A stretch of DNA of 64,000 bases from Brachyspira suanatina (GCF_001049755.1 NZ_CVLB01000001.1:744001-808000); one strand, 5' to 3'. Counted from the first letter of the stretch, positions 15,689-25,306 are shown. Numbers and translations are program-made. The notes: generated from the sequence alone by a model not told the origin.

Positions 15689-18445
15689 TTAATCTGAACT
15701 TATTATAACACTTTCCCTATTTTCTGTATATAGTATATTGTTTATTTTATTTGTATTATCTGAAGTATTTATATAATCTTCTATATTTATATAGTAGTCT
15801 TTATTTCCTACTTTGAAATTCAAACTTGTACTATTAAAATTTCCAATAGTTATATTAGGATTTAAAATATTTCTTCTCATAGCTACTGGTACATTATTTT
15901 TAGGCATTGTGCTTACTATTATCCAAGGTTCAAATTTCTTAACATTTTCTCTAGTTGATACTTGTGCTGTATATAATTTATTCTGTCCTATATTGGTTTG
16001 AATAACATTATATTCTAATTCATTTGATGAAAGTATTTGTATATATGTGTAAGAGTAAGCTCCATCTATAATGAATTTATTGGACTCATTATCAAAAGTG
16101 ATTGGAAGTTTTGAGTTTACATTCCATTTATATTTATATCCATAAACATGATATTCTCTTGTTATATCAGGTAATGCTTCAATATCTTCTTTTACTACTA
16201 AAATATTAGGCTTTAAATAGTAGAATCTTCTGTCATAGTTTTTAAGATTTATTGGGTATGTATATCTTTGATTTGCTTTAGAATGAGCATAGAACATCTT
16301 ATAATAATTAGTGATATTTTCTATATAAGAGTAACTGCCCATATTTTCTTCTATTTTACTTCCATCTATTGATATGCCATTATGAAAATCTGCATCTTTG
16401 AAAATAGTATAATTATTAGAATCAAAGTTATAACCTAATTCATCTATTATAGAATCGCCGTAATTATAATATACAAAACTCATTCTGTCATTATGATTAA
16501 GTCCGAAAGAATCATCTGCATTTCTTCCTTTTGCATATACTGCTAAATAAGGAGCATTTAGAGCTTTTATATTTTCATTATAAATAGCTGTTTGTATTTT
16601 TTTTAAAAGTAAAGTCTCGTATTGAAAATCGACATTTGAATTTACATTATCTCTTAGATAATAATTATTCCACATCAATGCATAAGGAAGATATTTGATA
16701 TCAGCAGCTTCGCTTTGGGCAAATACGGCATAATTTTTATATAAAGGATCAGCGCACATTTTACTTAAAAGTTCCATAACTGCATTTCTAGCACCTGTAT
16801 CAAATCTTAATTTGCTTCTATTATATATAGCTGTATAACCTATAGGCAATGTGTAGCCTGAAGGATATCCTACTATTGATAAATATTTTCCTATATTTCT
16901 AAATGATTCTAAAGTGAAAGCATCAAATATACCTACATTTTTTAATGATAATGCATAAGTTAGTATAGGCATAATAGTATCAAATGCTTCACTTATTGAA
17001 GATTTAAAACTTCCGTCACTTTCAAACATAGAAAATACCATGCTGTTTATATAGTTCATAGAAAAATAATGCCAATTTCTAATTTGATCCTGATTAACAT
17101 TTTCATTAAGCATGTTTATTGCTATTAATCCTAATGTTGTAACATATTTGATTGTGTTTTTATTTCTATATTCTGAAGGATTTTCTACTATATAATTATA
17201 AAGTGTTTCTCCGTATTTTATAAATTCCTGCTTCATTAATACTATTTCTTCAGGAGAAAACTCATCATACATTAAATCAAACGGCATAAGCAAAGAATTA
17301 GCCAATATATTAACAGCATCTATAATATTATAATTTTCTATTTTTGTTTCATCTAGGTTTACTATATCCCTTATCATCTGCTTTATTTCGTATTTTAATA
17401 AATTATTATTAGGTTCAAAAGCAGCCTTCAAAGACATAATCATAGTATGAGAAGGCAGATTTTCAAAATATAATTTATTAGTATCATCAGTTGATGAATA
17501 TGCTATGTTGTTAACAGACCATTTACCCATATTTGCTGAAGTATATGATTTGAATGCATTTATATTTCTTAAAAGTACAGAAGGCTGCAGTCTATTTTGT
17601 TTGTATAATAAATTGTATAAAACTTCAAAAGTTTGTTTATCTATAAATACAAAAGGTCTTGGTATATTGAAAGTTTTATTTGTTATAGGTATGATTTTAG
17701 TACTGCTGTCATCTATAAAGAAATGATAAATTTTTCTTAAATTTGTATCTCCGTTTTCATCGAAAGCTATATACCATTTACCGTTTTCTAATGTATTAGT
17801 TATAGAGAAGAAACTATTATTTCTTAATGTATATTCATAACGTGTTGTAAATGAAAGCTCTTTAGATATTGATATTCTAGTAAGAGTTGTTCTTTTATTT
17901 ATCATAACGAAAGGAGGATTGCTCTTTGCTATATGTCCGCTTTCAGGAAGTATCAATGCTATATTTTCTCTTGATTTTATTTTGTCATCATATTGATTAA
18001 TTGCAATTTTTACTTTATCTTTTGTATCAACATTTCCTATTGTTTCTATACTTACGGATAATTTATCCAATTTATCTTTCTCTAATGGAGGATTGAAATT
18101 TGTAGCATATAATGTTAGGTTTATATTTCTATTAACTAATGGATTTTCTATAGAAAGTTTTTTTATTATGTTGTTTTCTTCTACTTCTATGTTTAATTGT
18201 ATAGGTATATTATCAGAATCTATATTATAAGTTAATGATATTCCTTCATTTATTTTTACGCTTTTTCCATATTTTAAATTTATAAATTTAGGATACTGTT
18301 TATTATATTCAGGATATGTAATAGTATAAGAATTATCTTTTTTATCGTAAACGGCTTCTATCTCTCTATCTACTACTTTTTTTTGAGAGCATGATAATAT
18401 AGGTATTATCAATAATGCTAATATAATTCTTATAAGCTTTTTCAT
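15689..18445 (-). CDS. Heparinase II/III-like lipoprotein (putative polysaccharide lyase)
   Basis: A 918-residue lipoprotein with a signal peptide and lipobox ILSC at about residues 16-19. An N-terminal beta-rich part (about 30-270) is followed by a largely helical region (about 290-620) and then a beta-sandwich. The strongest family signal is LNHNDRMSFVYYNYGDS near 650 and DADFHNGISIDG near 690, the HxD...yG and fHN motifs of heparinase II/III-type lyases. These enzymes cut uronic-acid polysaccharides such as heparan or alginate-type chains by beta-elimination. Its place upstream of two nag genes fits use of amino-sugar polysaccharide from host mucus or matrix. The exact substrate is unknown, and the active-site Tyr/His were not fixed by alignment. 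Confidence 0.7.
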   Translation of the reverse strand: MKKLIRIILALLIIPILSCSQKKVVDREIEAVYDKKDNSYTITYPEYNKQYPKFINLKYGKSVKINEGISLTYNIDSDNIPIQLNIEVEENNIIKKLSIENPLVNRNINLTLYATNFNPPLEKDKLDKLSVSIETIGNVDTKDKVKIAINQYDDKIKSRENIALILPESGHIAKSNPPFVMINKRTTLTRISISKELSFTTRYEYTLRNNSFFSITNTLENGKWYIAFDENGDTNLRKIYHFFIDDSSTKIIPITNKTFNIPRPFVFIDKQTFEVLYNLLYKQNRLQPSVLLRNINAFKSYTSANMGKWSVNNIAYSSTDDTNKLYFENLPSHTMIMSLKAAFEPNNNLLKYEIKQMIRDIVNLDETKIENYNIIDAVNILANSLLMPFDLMYDEFSPEEIVLMKQEFIKYGETLYNYIVENPSEYRNKNTIKYVTTLGLIAINMLNENVNQDQIRNWHYFSMNYINSMVFSMFESDGSFKSSISEAFDTIMPILTYALSLKNVGIFDAFTLESFRNIGKYLSIVGYPSGYTLPIGYTAIYNRSKLRFDTGARNAVMELLSKMCADPLYKNYAVFAQSEAADIKYLPYALMWNNYYLRDNVNSNVDFQYETLLLKKIQTAIYNENIKALNAPYLAVYAKGRNADDSFGLNHNDRMSFVYYNYGDSIIDELGYNFDSNNYTIFKDADFHNGISIDGSKIEENMGSYSYIENITNYYKMFYAHSKANQRYTYPINLKNYDRRFYYLKPNILVVKEDIEALPDITREYHVYGYKYKWNVNSKLPITFDNESNKFIIDGAYSYTYIQILSSNELEYNVIQTNIGQNKLYTAQVSTRENVKKFEPWIIVSTMPKNNVPVAMRRNILNPNITIGNFNSTSLNFKVGNKDYYINIEDYINTSDNTNKINNILYTENRESVIISSD

Positions 18446-18465
18446 TATTCTTTTTATCCTGTCTT

Positions 18466-20058
18466 TTATTCCATTCTAACTCTATGCAAGCCTCTTAAAT
18501 AGTAAGTGATATCTTGTATGTTTTTATCTATCATCTGCTTATATTCATCGGGTATATTCTGATCTCTTATAAGTTTGAACATTTCAAGTCCTTCCTGTAA
18601 GTTTCCGAACAAACTTATTCTTGCGGCATTTCTTAATATTCTTTTATATTTAGAATAGTAAGTGTTTTCAGGCATATTATCAAAACCATAAGTGATTACA
18701 AGTTTCTTTTCATAATCATCTATATCATCTAAAAGCTTCATTCTCATAGTAGGTGTTTCACTGGCTGGTCTTAATTGAGATTCAGGCTTAGCCAATTTAG
18801 CACTTTCTTTAGGAGCTTCAACTTTAACAGTGATATTAGGCTGCTGTCCTTGAGGAGCTTGTCCTATTTGCTGAGTAGAGTCAGGAGAAGCCACTATAGC
18901 TTGTCCGCCTGCTGGAGGAGTATATCCTTCATTAATTTCTACGCGGCTGTTTTCTATTTTATCAATGATAGTGAAAGGTCTTTTACTTAGATTTTCATCT
19001 TTTGTACTTTCAGAATCTTCCAATCTATTTTCAACAAGAGTTTCTAATTCTTCAGAAGCTTTATTTAATCTATCTTCTCCTTCAGATAAAACAGATACAG
19101 TTTCTGATTTTTCTTCAAGTTCAGCTTCTTCTCTTTCTTTTTCTTTCTGCTCTCTGTAATCGTCCATAGCAGCACATAGTAAAGTTGCTAATTTAGTAAT
19201 TCCTTCTTCTGTTTTAGCATTCATATTTGAGAAGAAATCACCGTTGTTAGAATCTTCATCTTCATCATCAGCTGTTATATAACTTTTTCTCATTGTAGAA
19301 GCTATGTCTTTAGCAGAACTTTTTATATCGCCTCTTATTTCTTTAAGTTTTTCTTCTTCTTTTTTTAGCAATTCTCTTTTTCTATCTAATGCTTTTGATT
19401 CTTTTTCTATCTGCTTTAATATTCTTAAATTTTCTTTATACTGATCTTTATCTTCTTTTGAAAGTTTATTTGTATTTTTCTTAGCATTTTTTAAATCAGC
19501 TACAGCCTCTTTTAATTTTGCTCTTAATTCTTTCTTTTCATGTTCTGATTCTAATAATTGTTCTTTTAATGCTTTAATTTCTTTTAGAGCTTCTTTATCT
19601 GTTTTGGCAGTTTTTGAAGATATTTCATTTTTTGATTTTAAAGCTTCTCTTGCTTTTTGTTTTAATTCTTCATTTTTTAATTCTATTTTTCTTTTTTCTT
19701 CTTCTAGTTTTTGATTGGTTTTTTCTAATTTTTCCAATCTTTTTTGAAGTTTATTTATTTCAGCATTACTAGTTTGAGTTCTAGCAGGTATAGATTTTTT
19801 TGATTCTAAATCTTCTATTATTTTTTTATATTTGTCTTCTATTTTTTTCTTTTGTATATCTACTACTTTTTTATATTTTTTATTTAGTTCAGCTATTTTT
19901 TCTTCTGATTGCTGCAATTTTAATTTTAATTCTTCAGACAATTCTTTGTATGAAATTCTGCCAGTAGATTTTTCTTCTGCTGTTTTGGATGCAGTTTTTT
20001 TGGTGTCTAAAGTTTTTTTAGTAGTTTGTTTTTTAATATCTTTCTTTTTTACAGCCAT
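18466..20058 (-). CDS. Long coiled-coil protein of unknown function
   Basis: A 530-residue protein. A Lys/Thr-rich basic start (MAVKKKDIKKQTTKK) is followed by a near-continuous Glu/Lys-rich coiled coil at about residues 35-250. A short acidic DDEDEDS segment follows, then a second charged helix at about 295-345, a Pro/Gln-rich linker (about 370-430), and a compact helical C-terminus. There is no signal peptide or membrane segment, so it is probably cytoplasmic. It is the first gene of the leftward operon with the lipoprotein lyase (20-base gap) and divergent from secG. No family is recognised; a structural or scaffolding role is a guess from the coiled coil. Confidence 0.75.
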   Translation of the reverse strand: MAVKKKDIKKQTTKKTLDTKKTASKTAEEKSTGRISYKELSEELKLKLQQSEEKIAELNKKYKKVVDIQKKKIEDKYKKIIEDLESKKSIPARTQTSNAEINKLQKRLEKLEKTNQKLEEEKRKIELKNEELKQKAREALKSKNEISSKTAKTDKEALKEIKALKEQLLESEHEKKELRAKLKEAVADLKNAKKNTNKLSKEDKDQYKENLRILKQIEKESKALDRKRELLKKEEEKLKEIRGDIKSSAKDIASTMRKSYITADDEDEDSNNGDFFSNMNAKTEEGITKLATLLCAAMDDYREQKEKEREEAELEEKSETVSVLSEGEDRLNKASEELETLVENRLEDSESTKDENLSKRPFTIIDKIENSRVEINEGYTPPAGGQAIVASPDSTQQIGQAPQGQQPNITVKVEAPKESAKLAKPESQLRPASETPTMRMKLLDDIDDYEKKLVITYGFDNMPENTYYSKYKRILRNAARISLFGNLQEGLEMFKLIRDQNIPDEYKQMIDKNIQDITYYLRGLHRVRME

Positions 20059-20195
20059 TATAAAGTACCTGCCATTGTATTATATATATTATAATCCTTA
20101 TTAGTATTAACGGAAAAAATTTAAATTTACTAATAAAAATATTTTTTTTATTAACATAATACCATATTTCTAAAATAAATTTAAGAGTTTTATGC

Positions 20196-20224
20196 TTGAA
20201 AAATATTTTGTATGATGTTATAAT
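20196..20224 (+). promoter_or_regulatory. Promoter of secG
   Basis: TTGAAA (20196-20201) and TATAAT (20219-20224) with a 17-base spacer, 57 bases before the secG start. Confidence 0.6.
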
Positions 20225-20281
20225 TTTTAGCAATAAAATCGTATTTATAATATAAGAAATTAATTTTAAGGAAAAATATAT

Positions 20282-20638
20282 ATGAACGCTTTACTAACTT
20301 TAGGAATCGTAGTTTATTCTATAATATGTGTACTATTAATATTGATAATTATCATACAAGGTGGTAAAGCAGAAGGTTTATTTTCAAGTGCTCAGGCTAA
20401 TGTTTTGGGCAGTCAGAGAGGAAATGCTTTAAGTAAGGCTACTACTTTTCTTTCTACTATATTTGTAGTAGGCGCATTACTTATATCTGTTGCTATAAGT
20501 ACTCAAAAAACTGCTTTTGAAAATGTTACAAATACTCCTGCTAATACTACAACTACTCAGCAGCAGCCGGCAGCTCCATTAACAGCACCTACCAATGCTG
20601 CTCCTATAGAAAATACAAATACTGTTTCTAATCAATAA
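20282..20638 (+). CDS. secG: Preprotein translocase subunit SecG
   Basis: A 118-residue inner-membrane subunit of the SecYEG channel. Two transmembrane helices (about 4-28 and 57-76) flank the conserved cytoplasmic loop with GGKAEGLFSSAQANVLGSQRG. The tail after residue 80 is a Thr/Asn/Pro/Gln-rich low-complexity stretch, common in this genus. A TAAGGAAA ribosome site precedes the ATG. Transcribed alone and closed by a strong terminator. Confidence 0.92.
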   Translation: MNALLTLGIVVYSIICVLLILIIIIQGGKAEGLFSSAQANVLGSQRGNALSKATTFLSTIFVVGALLISVAISTQKTAFENVTNTPANTTTTQQQPAAPLTAPTNAAPIENTNTVSNQ

Positions 20639-20675
20639 ATATAATTATCTAATTAATTAGATTGAAAATATATAA

Positions 20676-20714
20676 ATAAAAAGAACTGTTTATAAAATAG
20701 CAGTTCTTTTTTAT
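20676..20714 (+). terminator. Terminator after secG
   Basis: AAAAAGAACTG pairs with CAGTTCTTTTT across a loop of about nine bases and is followed by a T-run. Confidence 0.75.
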
Positions 20715-20727
20715 TTTTGCTTATTTT

Positions 20728-21010
20728 TGTAGTATATAGTGAAAATTTTTAACTTTTTGTTGTCTTTTTCCCTCGACTCAAAGAACTTTATATCCTCGAT
20801 AAACTTAGATACGCTTCGCGAAAGTGCAAGTATAAAATTAGTAACAAATCATATTAAAAATTGTTTTACATATAAGATAATTTATCCCATTTAAGTTCAA
20901 ATGTACCCCTTCGCCGAAGGCGGGCTAAAGACCAAGGCAAGTGGTGGTGTGGTGGCTAGTTCCCACAAATAATAAAATAATTTTTGACAAAATATAGTTG
21001 TTTGCTATAG
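20728..21010. repeat. Long intergenic repeat element, copy A
   Basis: No gene lies here. The stretch shares ordered blocks with 62,466-62,800: AAAATTTTTAAC, TTTTTCCC, CAAAGAAC, a block around AAATCATATTAAAA with TTTTACATATAA, a GC-rich hairpin part (CCTTCGCCGAAGGCGGGC), and finally the 20-base TTGACAAAATATAGTTGTTT close to the right end. The last block looks like a -35 element. The rest of each copy differs, as expected for an old interspersed element. Confidence 0.6.
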
Positions 21011-21011
21011 A

Positions 21012-21563
21012 TCAATATTTTATTTTGATTTTTTTGGTATTTATACTGTTTGTTTTTACTAGATTATTATCAAATTGCAGTATTATTTCTAGTTTATTAG
21101 CTTCTTTCCAATAATTTTTATCAAAGTTAAGATTGAATCCTATCCTTTGACCTACAGGGAATCTTATATTATTAAAAGAACGGTTTCCTGAAAATATTAA
21201 TTTTCTATATTTGTATAATGAGAAAGAAGTTCTTAATACTTCTACGCTTTCAGAATTAGTATAATTAGAATTTTCAAGTTCTATAGTTGTTATTATGACA
21301 TCATCAATGGACTGTGCTTTATTAATTTTTACTATTATATCAGTTTTAGGCTTTAAAGCTTCAAATAGTGGTATATTATTAAAGAATCCTTTTTTATAAA
21401 GAAGCATACCAATTACAGCTAATGTGAGGAAAGTTCCGTATAAAAACATGAACCATCTTCTAGCAAATATGCTTACTTCTCTTTTAGGAGCAGGTGGCTT
21501 TACCTCTCTTTTAGCGTAGAATTCTAATTCTTTTTGTTTAGGGTCGTAAACTTCTCTAGGCAA
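21012..21563 (-). CDS. Single-pass membrane protein of unknown function
   Basis: A 183-residue protein with a basic, Pro-rich cytoplasmic start (residues 1-32), one transmembrane helix at about 33-58 (WFMFLYGTFLTLAVIGMLLY) and a beta-rich outer part resembling an FxLyD-like domain in strand pattern. No family is recognised with confidence. It follows the nnr gene after 2 bases and is the last gene of a three-gene leftward operon. Confidence 0.7.
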   Translation of the reverse strand: MPREVYDPKQKELEFYAKREVKPPAPKREVSIFARRWFMFLYGTFLTLAVIGMLLYKKGFFNNIPLFEALKPKTDIIVKINKAQSIDDVIITTIELENSNYTNSESVEVLRTSFSLYKYRKLIFSGNRSFNNIRFPVGQRIGFNLNFDKNYWKEANKLEIILQFDNNLVKTNSINTKKIKIKY

Positions 21564-21565
21564 AT

Positions 21566-23107
21566 TTATATCCTTTTTAGTATTTTGTATGAAATATTTG
21601 CCAAATCTTTAGGCTGAATATAATCATTTCCAAATTTTTTGGATAATATATTAAAAGATTTAGACTGTATTGTCAATGCCAATTTTGAAGCCTCTAATAT
21701 ATTTAATTTTCTAGCAAGCAATGCCCCTATAAATCCTGCCAAAACATCCCCCATACCTGCTTTTCCCATAGATTCTCTAGGATTATAATTTATATATATA
21801 TCATTTTCATACATTAAGAAACTTACAGCATCTTTTAATATTATTGAAGCATTAGTTTTTTGTCTATATCTTAATAATGCCTGATATGGATTTTCTAAAG
21901 CTTCTATATGATTGATTTGTGTAAGTTTTTCAAATTCATATATATGAGGTGTAATTATAAAATTGTTTTTAAGTTCATTAAGAGTGCTTTCAAACATTAA
22001 ATATAAAGCATCAGCATCTATAATAGTAGGTATATTTATTTGCTTTAATATACTGTTTATAAAAATTTCAGTAGACATATCTCTGCCTATACCTGAACCT
22101 ATTATACAAACATCGCTTTTATTTATATCATTTACTATTTCAATATCATTTTCTGTGAAGAATTTTTGATTTTCTTCTCCTATACCTATAATAACAATTT
22201 CAGGCATAGAAGACATTACAGCATCTCTAATATTTTTTACTATACCATTAGGTACATATAATCTTATATATCCTACACCTAATCTATAAGCGGCATTTGC
22301 AGCTAAAACAGCAGCCCCTATATAATTATCACTTCCTGCCACTATAGCAAGCATTCCCTGTTCTCTTTTGCTGTATAGTGAGTTTCTATTTATATGTATT
22401 TTTTCATTATAGTCTATTAATTTAGCTTTATATCCCCAACTATCTAGTATTTCATTTGGGAATATTGATTTTATTATGAATAATTTTCCTATATATTCTC
22501 TAGTTCTATATAAGAAGAACATATCTTTAGCAAAGCATATTGTATAAGTTTCATGAGCTTTAAAACATGTATGTATATTGTCATAATCATTTATCTTTGA
22601 AGCTAGCCCTGAAGGTATGTCTATTGCTATTCTAAGAACATCTAATTTATTTAAGCAGTCTATAAGAGTTTTTTGTATTCCTTCTAAAGGTCTGTTTCCG
22701 CCTGTTCCGAATAATGAATCCAATACTATAGATTTTCTTTCTATATTTTCAACAGCGGATATAGCATCTTCCTCGCTTCCTAAATAATTAATATCTACAT
22801 TCATAGATTTTAATATATTAAAATTAGTATAAGTATCTTTATTAACTCTATCAAGATTTCCTGTAATATATATTTTAACATCATATCCATTTTTTATTAA
22901 ATATCTGGCTATAGCGAGTCCGTCTCCGCCATTTCCTCCAACAGATGAAAAAATATAAACAGTTTTTGTATATAATAATTTTCTATGTCTTTTTACAAGC
23001 AAATAGAAAATTTCACTGGCTACATGCTCCATTAAAAGTATGGAAGGAATCTTTTCTATTGTTTTTTTATCTATATTAATTAGATCTTCTGTAGTTACAA
23101 CTTTCAT
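21566..23107 (-). CDS. nnr: Bifunctional NAD(P)HX epimerase / ADP-dependent NAD(P)HX dehydratase
   Basis: A metabolite-repair enzyme that restores hydrated NADH/NADPH. The 513 residues contain an N-terminal YjeF epimerase domain (about 1-215; GGNGGDGLAIARYL at about 57-70, LDSLFGTG and DIPSG motifs) and a C-terminal ribokinase-like dehydratase domain (about 230-510). The latter carries GSDNYIGAAVLAANAAYR, VIGSGIGR, TPH and the GKAGMGDVLAG active-site motif. Length and domain order match bacterial fused Nnr. The start shares ATGA with the stop of the upstream HU/LysM-like gene, so translation is probably coupled. Confidence 0.93.
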   Translation of the reverse strand: MKVVTTEDLINIDKKTIEKIPSILLMEHVASEIFYLLVKRHRKLLYTKTVYIFSSVGGNGGDGLAIARYLIKNGYDVKIYITGNLDRVNKDTYTNFNILKSMNVDINYLGSEEDAISAVENIERKSIVLDSLFGTGGNRPLEGIQKTLIDCLNKLDVLRIAIDIPSGLASKINDYDNIHTCFKAHETYTICFAKDMFFLYRTREYIGKLFIIKSIFPNEILDSWGYKAKLIDYNEKIHINRNSLYSKREQGMLAIVAGSDNYIGAAVLAANAAYRLGVGYIRLYVPNGIVKNIRDAVMSSMPEIVIIGIGEENQKFFTENDIEIVNDINKSDVCIIGSGIGRDMSTEIFINSILKQINIPTIIDADALYLMFESTLNELKNNFIITPHIYEFEKLTQINHIEALENPYQALLRYRQKTNASIILKDAVSFLMYENDIYINYNPRESMGKAGMGDVLAGFIGALLARKLNILEASKLALTIQSKSFNILSKKFGNDYIQPKDLANISYKILKRI

Positions 23108-24735
23108 TTTGTTATTCCTAATGTTTCCTTTATGATCTCAAAAATGGATAAAACTACATTTTCATTTAATTGACCGTATTTTATGAGTTCATTATATGTA
23201 GTATTTATTGTATTATTATCATTTAAAATTTCCATATATGTTTCTTGAGGTATGATATTTGAATTGTTTTTAAATACATTCAAATCATAATATGCTGATA
23301 ATTTTAATGCCCATAAAGCATGATTATATTTATTATCATTTGTTAGTATAGGATAAACATATATATAAGATTTTGATAATGTATTATTCAAGTATTTTAT
23401 CTCTTTTACAGAGTAAAAATCAGGAATATTTCTATATGATATAGTACTTCCTTTTCTTATAACATTGCTTATTTTAAATTTGTCATTATTATATGCATAT
23501 ATTAAAGGCCAATATGTAGCATCTCCATATAAAGTTTTTGCTATATCCCAATAGTACATATCTTTTGAAGTTACATATGATAAATTTGCTGAATCTATTT
23601 GATTAAAATATTCATTAACTATATCATAAAGCTTTCTGTTTTCTATATTATTGCTTGATATTACTTTATTGCTGTTATAGTATATTGATGATACTATACC
23701 AATTATAAATATTACTATTACTATTATTATTACTCTTATAATACCTACAAGTAATACATTTTTTCTTTTTACATTGTTTTTATCCATTTTTTTATTTCCT
23801 GATTTTTTAATATTAGTGTTTAGTGTTTTATTATTGTTATTATTTAATAATTCTTTTTGTATATTTATTTCTAATAAATTATTATTTTCCTCTTTTTCTT
23901 CTTCTTTATCCTCCTCATTATTAGGTGGAGTATCATTACTAGATTCTAAATCTTCCTTATCAAAATGATTAATATCCAATAATTCTTCTTTAGAATATTC
24001 TTTCATTTCAGGATAATCATTGTTTTTATTATCGGATATATTATTGTTAATTTTTGATTCTTCTAATTTTTCTGATTCTTCGGATTTATTTTTTATATCT
24101 TCTTTTTCATTTAAATTTTTTATCATACTATTTAAATCTATAGAATTATAATTTTTCCATATATTTCCTACAACATTATTATCTATAGATTTATTTTCTT
24201 CTTCTTTATTTTCTTCTTCAGAAATTTCAATTATTTCTTCAATTTCTTCTTTTGTATTATAATTTACATTTTTATTTTTTATTTGACTATCTAACTCATA
24301 TAATATATCTTCTACAACTTCATTATTATTTGATTCTTTTATTTTATTTTTTAGAGTATTATCAGCTTCGAAATTATTTTTTGAAAAAGTACCAAAGTTT
24401 TTTATATATACATCTTCTTCTTTTGATATATCTGCTATATTTTTAAATATACTTTTATATATTGATTTTTCCAGAAAAATATTTTTTATATTGTTATTTG
24501 TAACATTTAGAGATTCTAAAGATTCATCAAAATTTTCATCATCTTTGTTTAATATAATATTATTATTTTGATCTAAACTTAAGATACCGACTTTATGAAT
24601 ATAGAATCTGTTTTTATCTATAATAGAGGATGTTATTTTTGAGAATAATTTTTGAATAATGTTTTCAGCTTCATCATTTTCTATATTGAATTCATTTGAT
24701 ATATTTTCTAGCAATTTATTATTAGTGTTAAGCAT
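23104..24735 (-). CDS. Membrane protein with HU-like N-terminal segments and LysM-like C-terminus
   Basis: A 543-residue protein of unusual layout. Residues about 5-60 follow the HU/IHF pattern (LLENISNEFNIENDEAENIIQ..., then FYIHKVGILSLD), and a second, weaker one ends in YIKNFGTFS near 115, the HU GFGTF signature. Residues about 150-310 are an acidic Asn/Glu/Lys linker. A transmembrane helix lies at about 328-352. Outside it, WDIAKTLYGDATYWPLIYAYN at about 390-415 matches the start of a LysM-type domain (peptidoglycan binding). The implied topology puts DNA-binding-like domains inside and a cell-wall domain outside. It heads the operon with nnr (ATGA overlap). The domain calls rest on pattern only. 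Confidence 0.65.
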   Translation of the reverse strand: MLNTNNKLLENISNEFNIENDEAENIIQKLFSKITSSIIDKNRFYIHKVGILSLDQNNNIILNKDDENFDESLESLNVTNNNIKNIFLEKSIYKSIFKNIADISKEEDVYIKNFGTFSKNNFEADNTLKNKIKESNNNEVVEDILYELDSQIKNKNVNYNTKEEIEEIIEISEEENKEEENKSIDNNVVGNIWKNYNSIDLNSMIKNLNEKEDIKNKSEESEKLEESKINNNISDNKNNDYPEMKEYSKEELLDINHFDKEDLESSNDTPPNNEEDKEEEKEENNNLLEINIQKELLNNNNNKTLNTNIKKSGNKKMDKNNVKRKNVLLVGIIRVIIIVIVIFIIGIVSSIYYNSNKVISSNNIENRKLYDIVNEYFNQIDSANLSYVTSKDMYYWDIAKTLYGDATYWPLIYAYNNDKFKISNVIRKGSTISYRNIPDFYSVKEIKYLNNTLSKSYIYVYPILTNDNKYNHALWALKLSAYYDLNVFKNNSNIIPQETYMEILNDNNTINTTYNELIKYGQLNENVVLSIFEIIKETLGITK

Positions 24736-24796
24736 ATATTATACCCTGAATTTTTTATAATATAATTGCGAATTATATATCAATTTAGAATAAATA

Positions 24797-24826
24797 AAAG
24801 CCTAATTTTTAATAAAATTAGGCTAA
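24797..24826 (-). terminator. Terminator after trxA
   Basis: Perfect 11-base stem AGCCTAATTTT/AAAATTAGGCT, with a T-run following on the minus strand, 16 bases after the trxA stop. Confidence 0.7.
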
Positions 24827-24841
24827 AATAAAATATTTTAT

Positions 24842-25159
24842 TTATAGATATTCTTTCAACCATTCTTTTAATTGAGCTTCATTTTTCATACCTTCAGCTC
24901 TTTTAACCATTTCTCCGCCTTTGAATACCATTAGAGTAGGTATAGACTGAACACCGTATTTAGCAGCCACTTCTTCAGCATCATCAACATTAACAGCACC
25001 AAAATTCATTTTATCAGAATATTGATCTGCTACTTTATGTAATACAGGAGTTTGCATTTTACAAGGTCCGCACCATTCAGCAAAAAAGTCAACTAATATA
25101 GCTTTATCTCCTTTTATAGCTGCTTCAAAATTATCTGTTTTTAATTCTTGTACTGACAT
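24842..25159 (-). CDS. trxA: Thioredoxin
   Basis: A 105-residue cytoplasmic disulphide reductase. The redox motif WCGPC is at residues 29-33, within the usual DFFAEWCGPCK context. The cis-proline is in SIPTLMVFKGG. The length is typical. It has its own promoter and terminator and is divergent from marR. No thioredoxin reductase gene is in the window. Confidence 0.95.
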   Translation of the reverse strand: MSVQELKTDNFEAAIKGDKAILVDFFAEWCGPCKMQTPVLHKVADQYSDKMNFGAVNVDDAEEVAAKYGVQSIPTLMVFKGGEMVKRAEGMKNEAQLKEWLKEYL

Positions 25160-25203
25160 ATTTGTTTTACCTCGCTTATTTTATAATTTACTTTATGTAA
25201 CTT

Positions 25204-25231
25204 AGTATACTCTAACTTTATTAAAAGTCAA
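25204..25231 (-). promoter_or_regulatory. Promoter of trxA
   Basis: On the minus strand TTGACT (25231-25226) and TATACT (25209-25204) with a 16-base spacer; GAGG ribosome site before the start. Confidence 0.6.
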
Positions 25232-25258
25232 TAACTTTTTTAATTTTTTTATATATAC

Positions 25259-25277
25259 CCATATATAGTATATATGG
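25259..25277. promoter_or_regulatory. Perfect palindrome between trxA and marR promoters (possible MarR operator)
   Basis: CCATATATA-G-TATATATGG is a perfect 19-base palindrome directly upstream of the marR -35 and 27 bases from the trxA -35. MarR proteins bind such short dyads near their own promoters. A second dyad, TATACGTATA (25319-25328), lies just after the marR -10. Confidence 0.5.
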
Positions 25278-25278
25278 T

Positions 25279-25306
25279 TTGACTTTTTAATTTGTTGGTG
25301 TATAAT
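25279..25306 (+). promoter_or_regulatory. Promoter of the marR operon
   Basis: TTGACT (25279-25284), 16-base spacer, TATAAT (25301-25306), 45 bases before the start codon. Confidence 0.65.
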
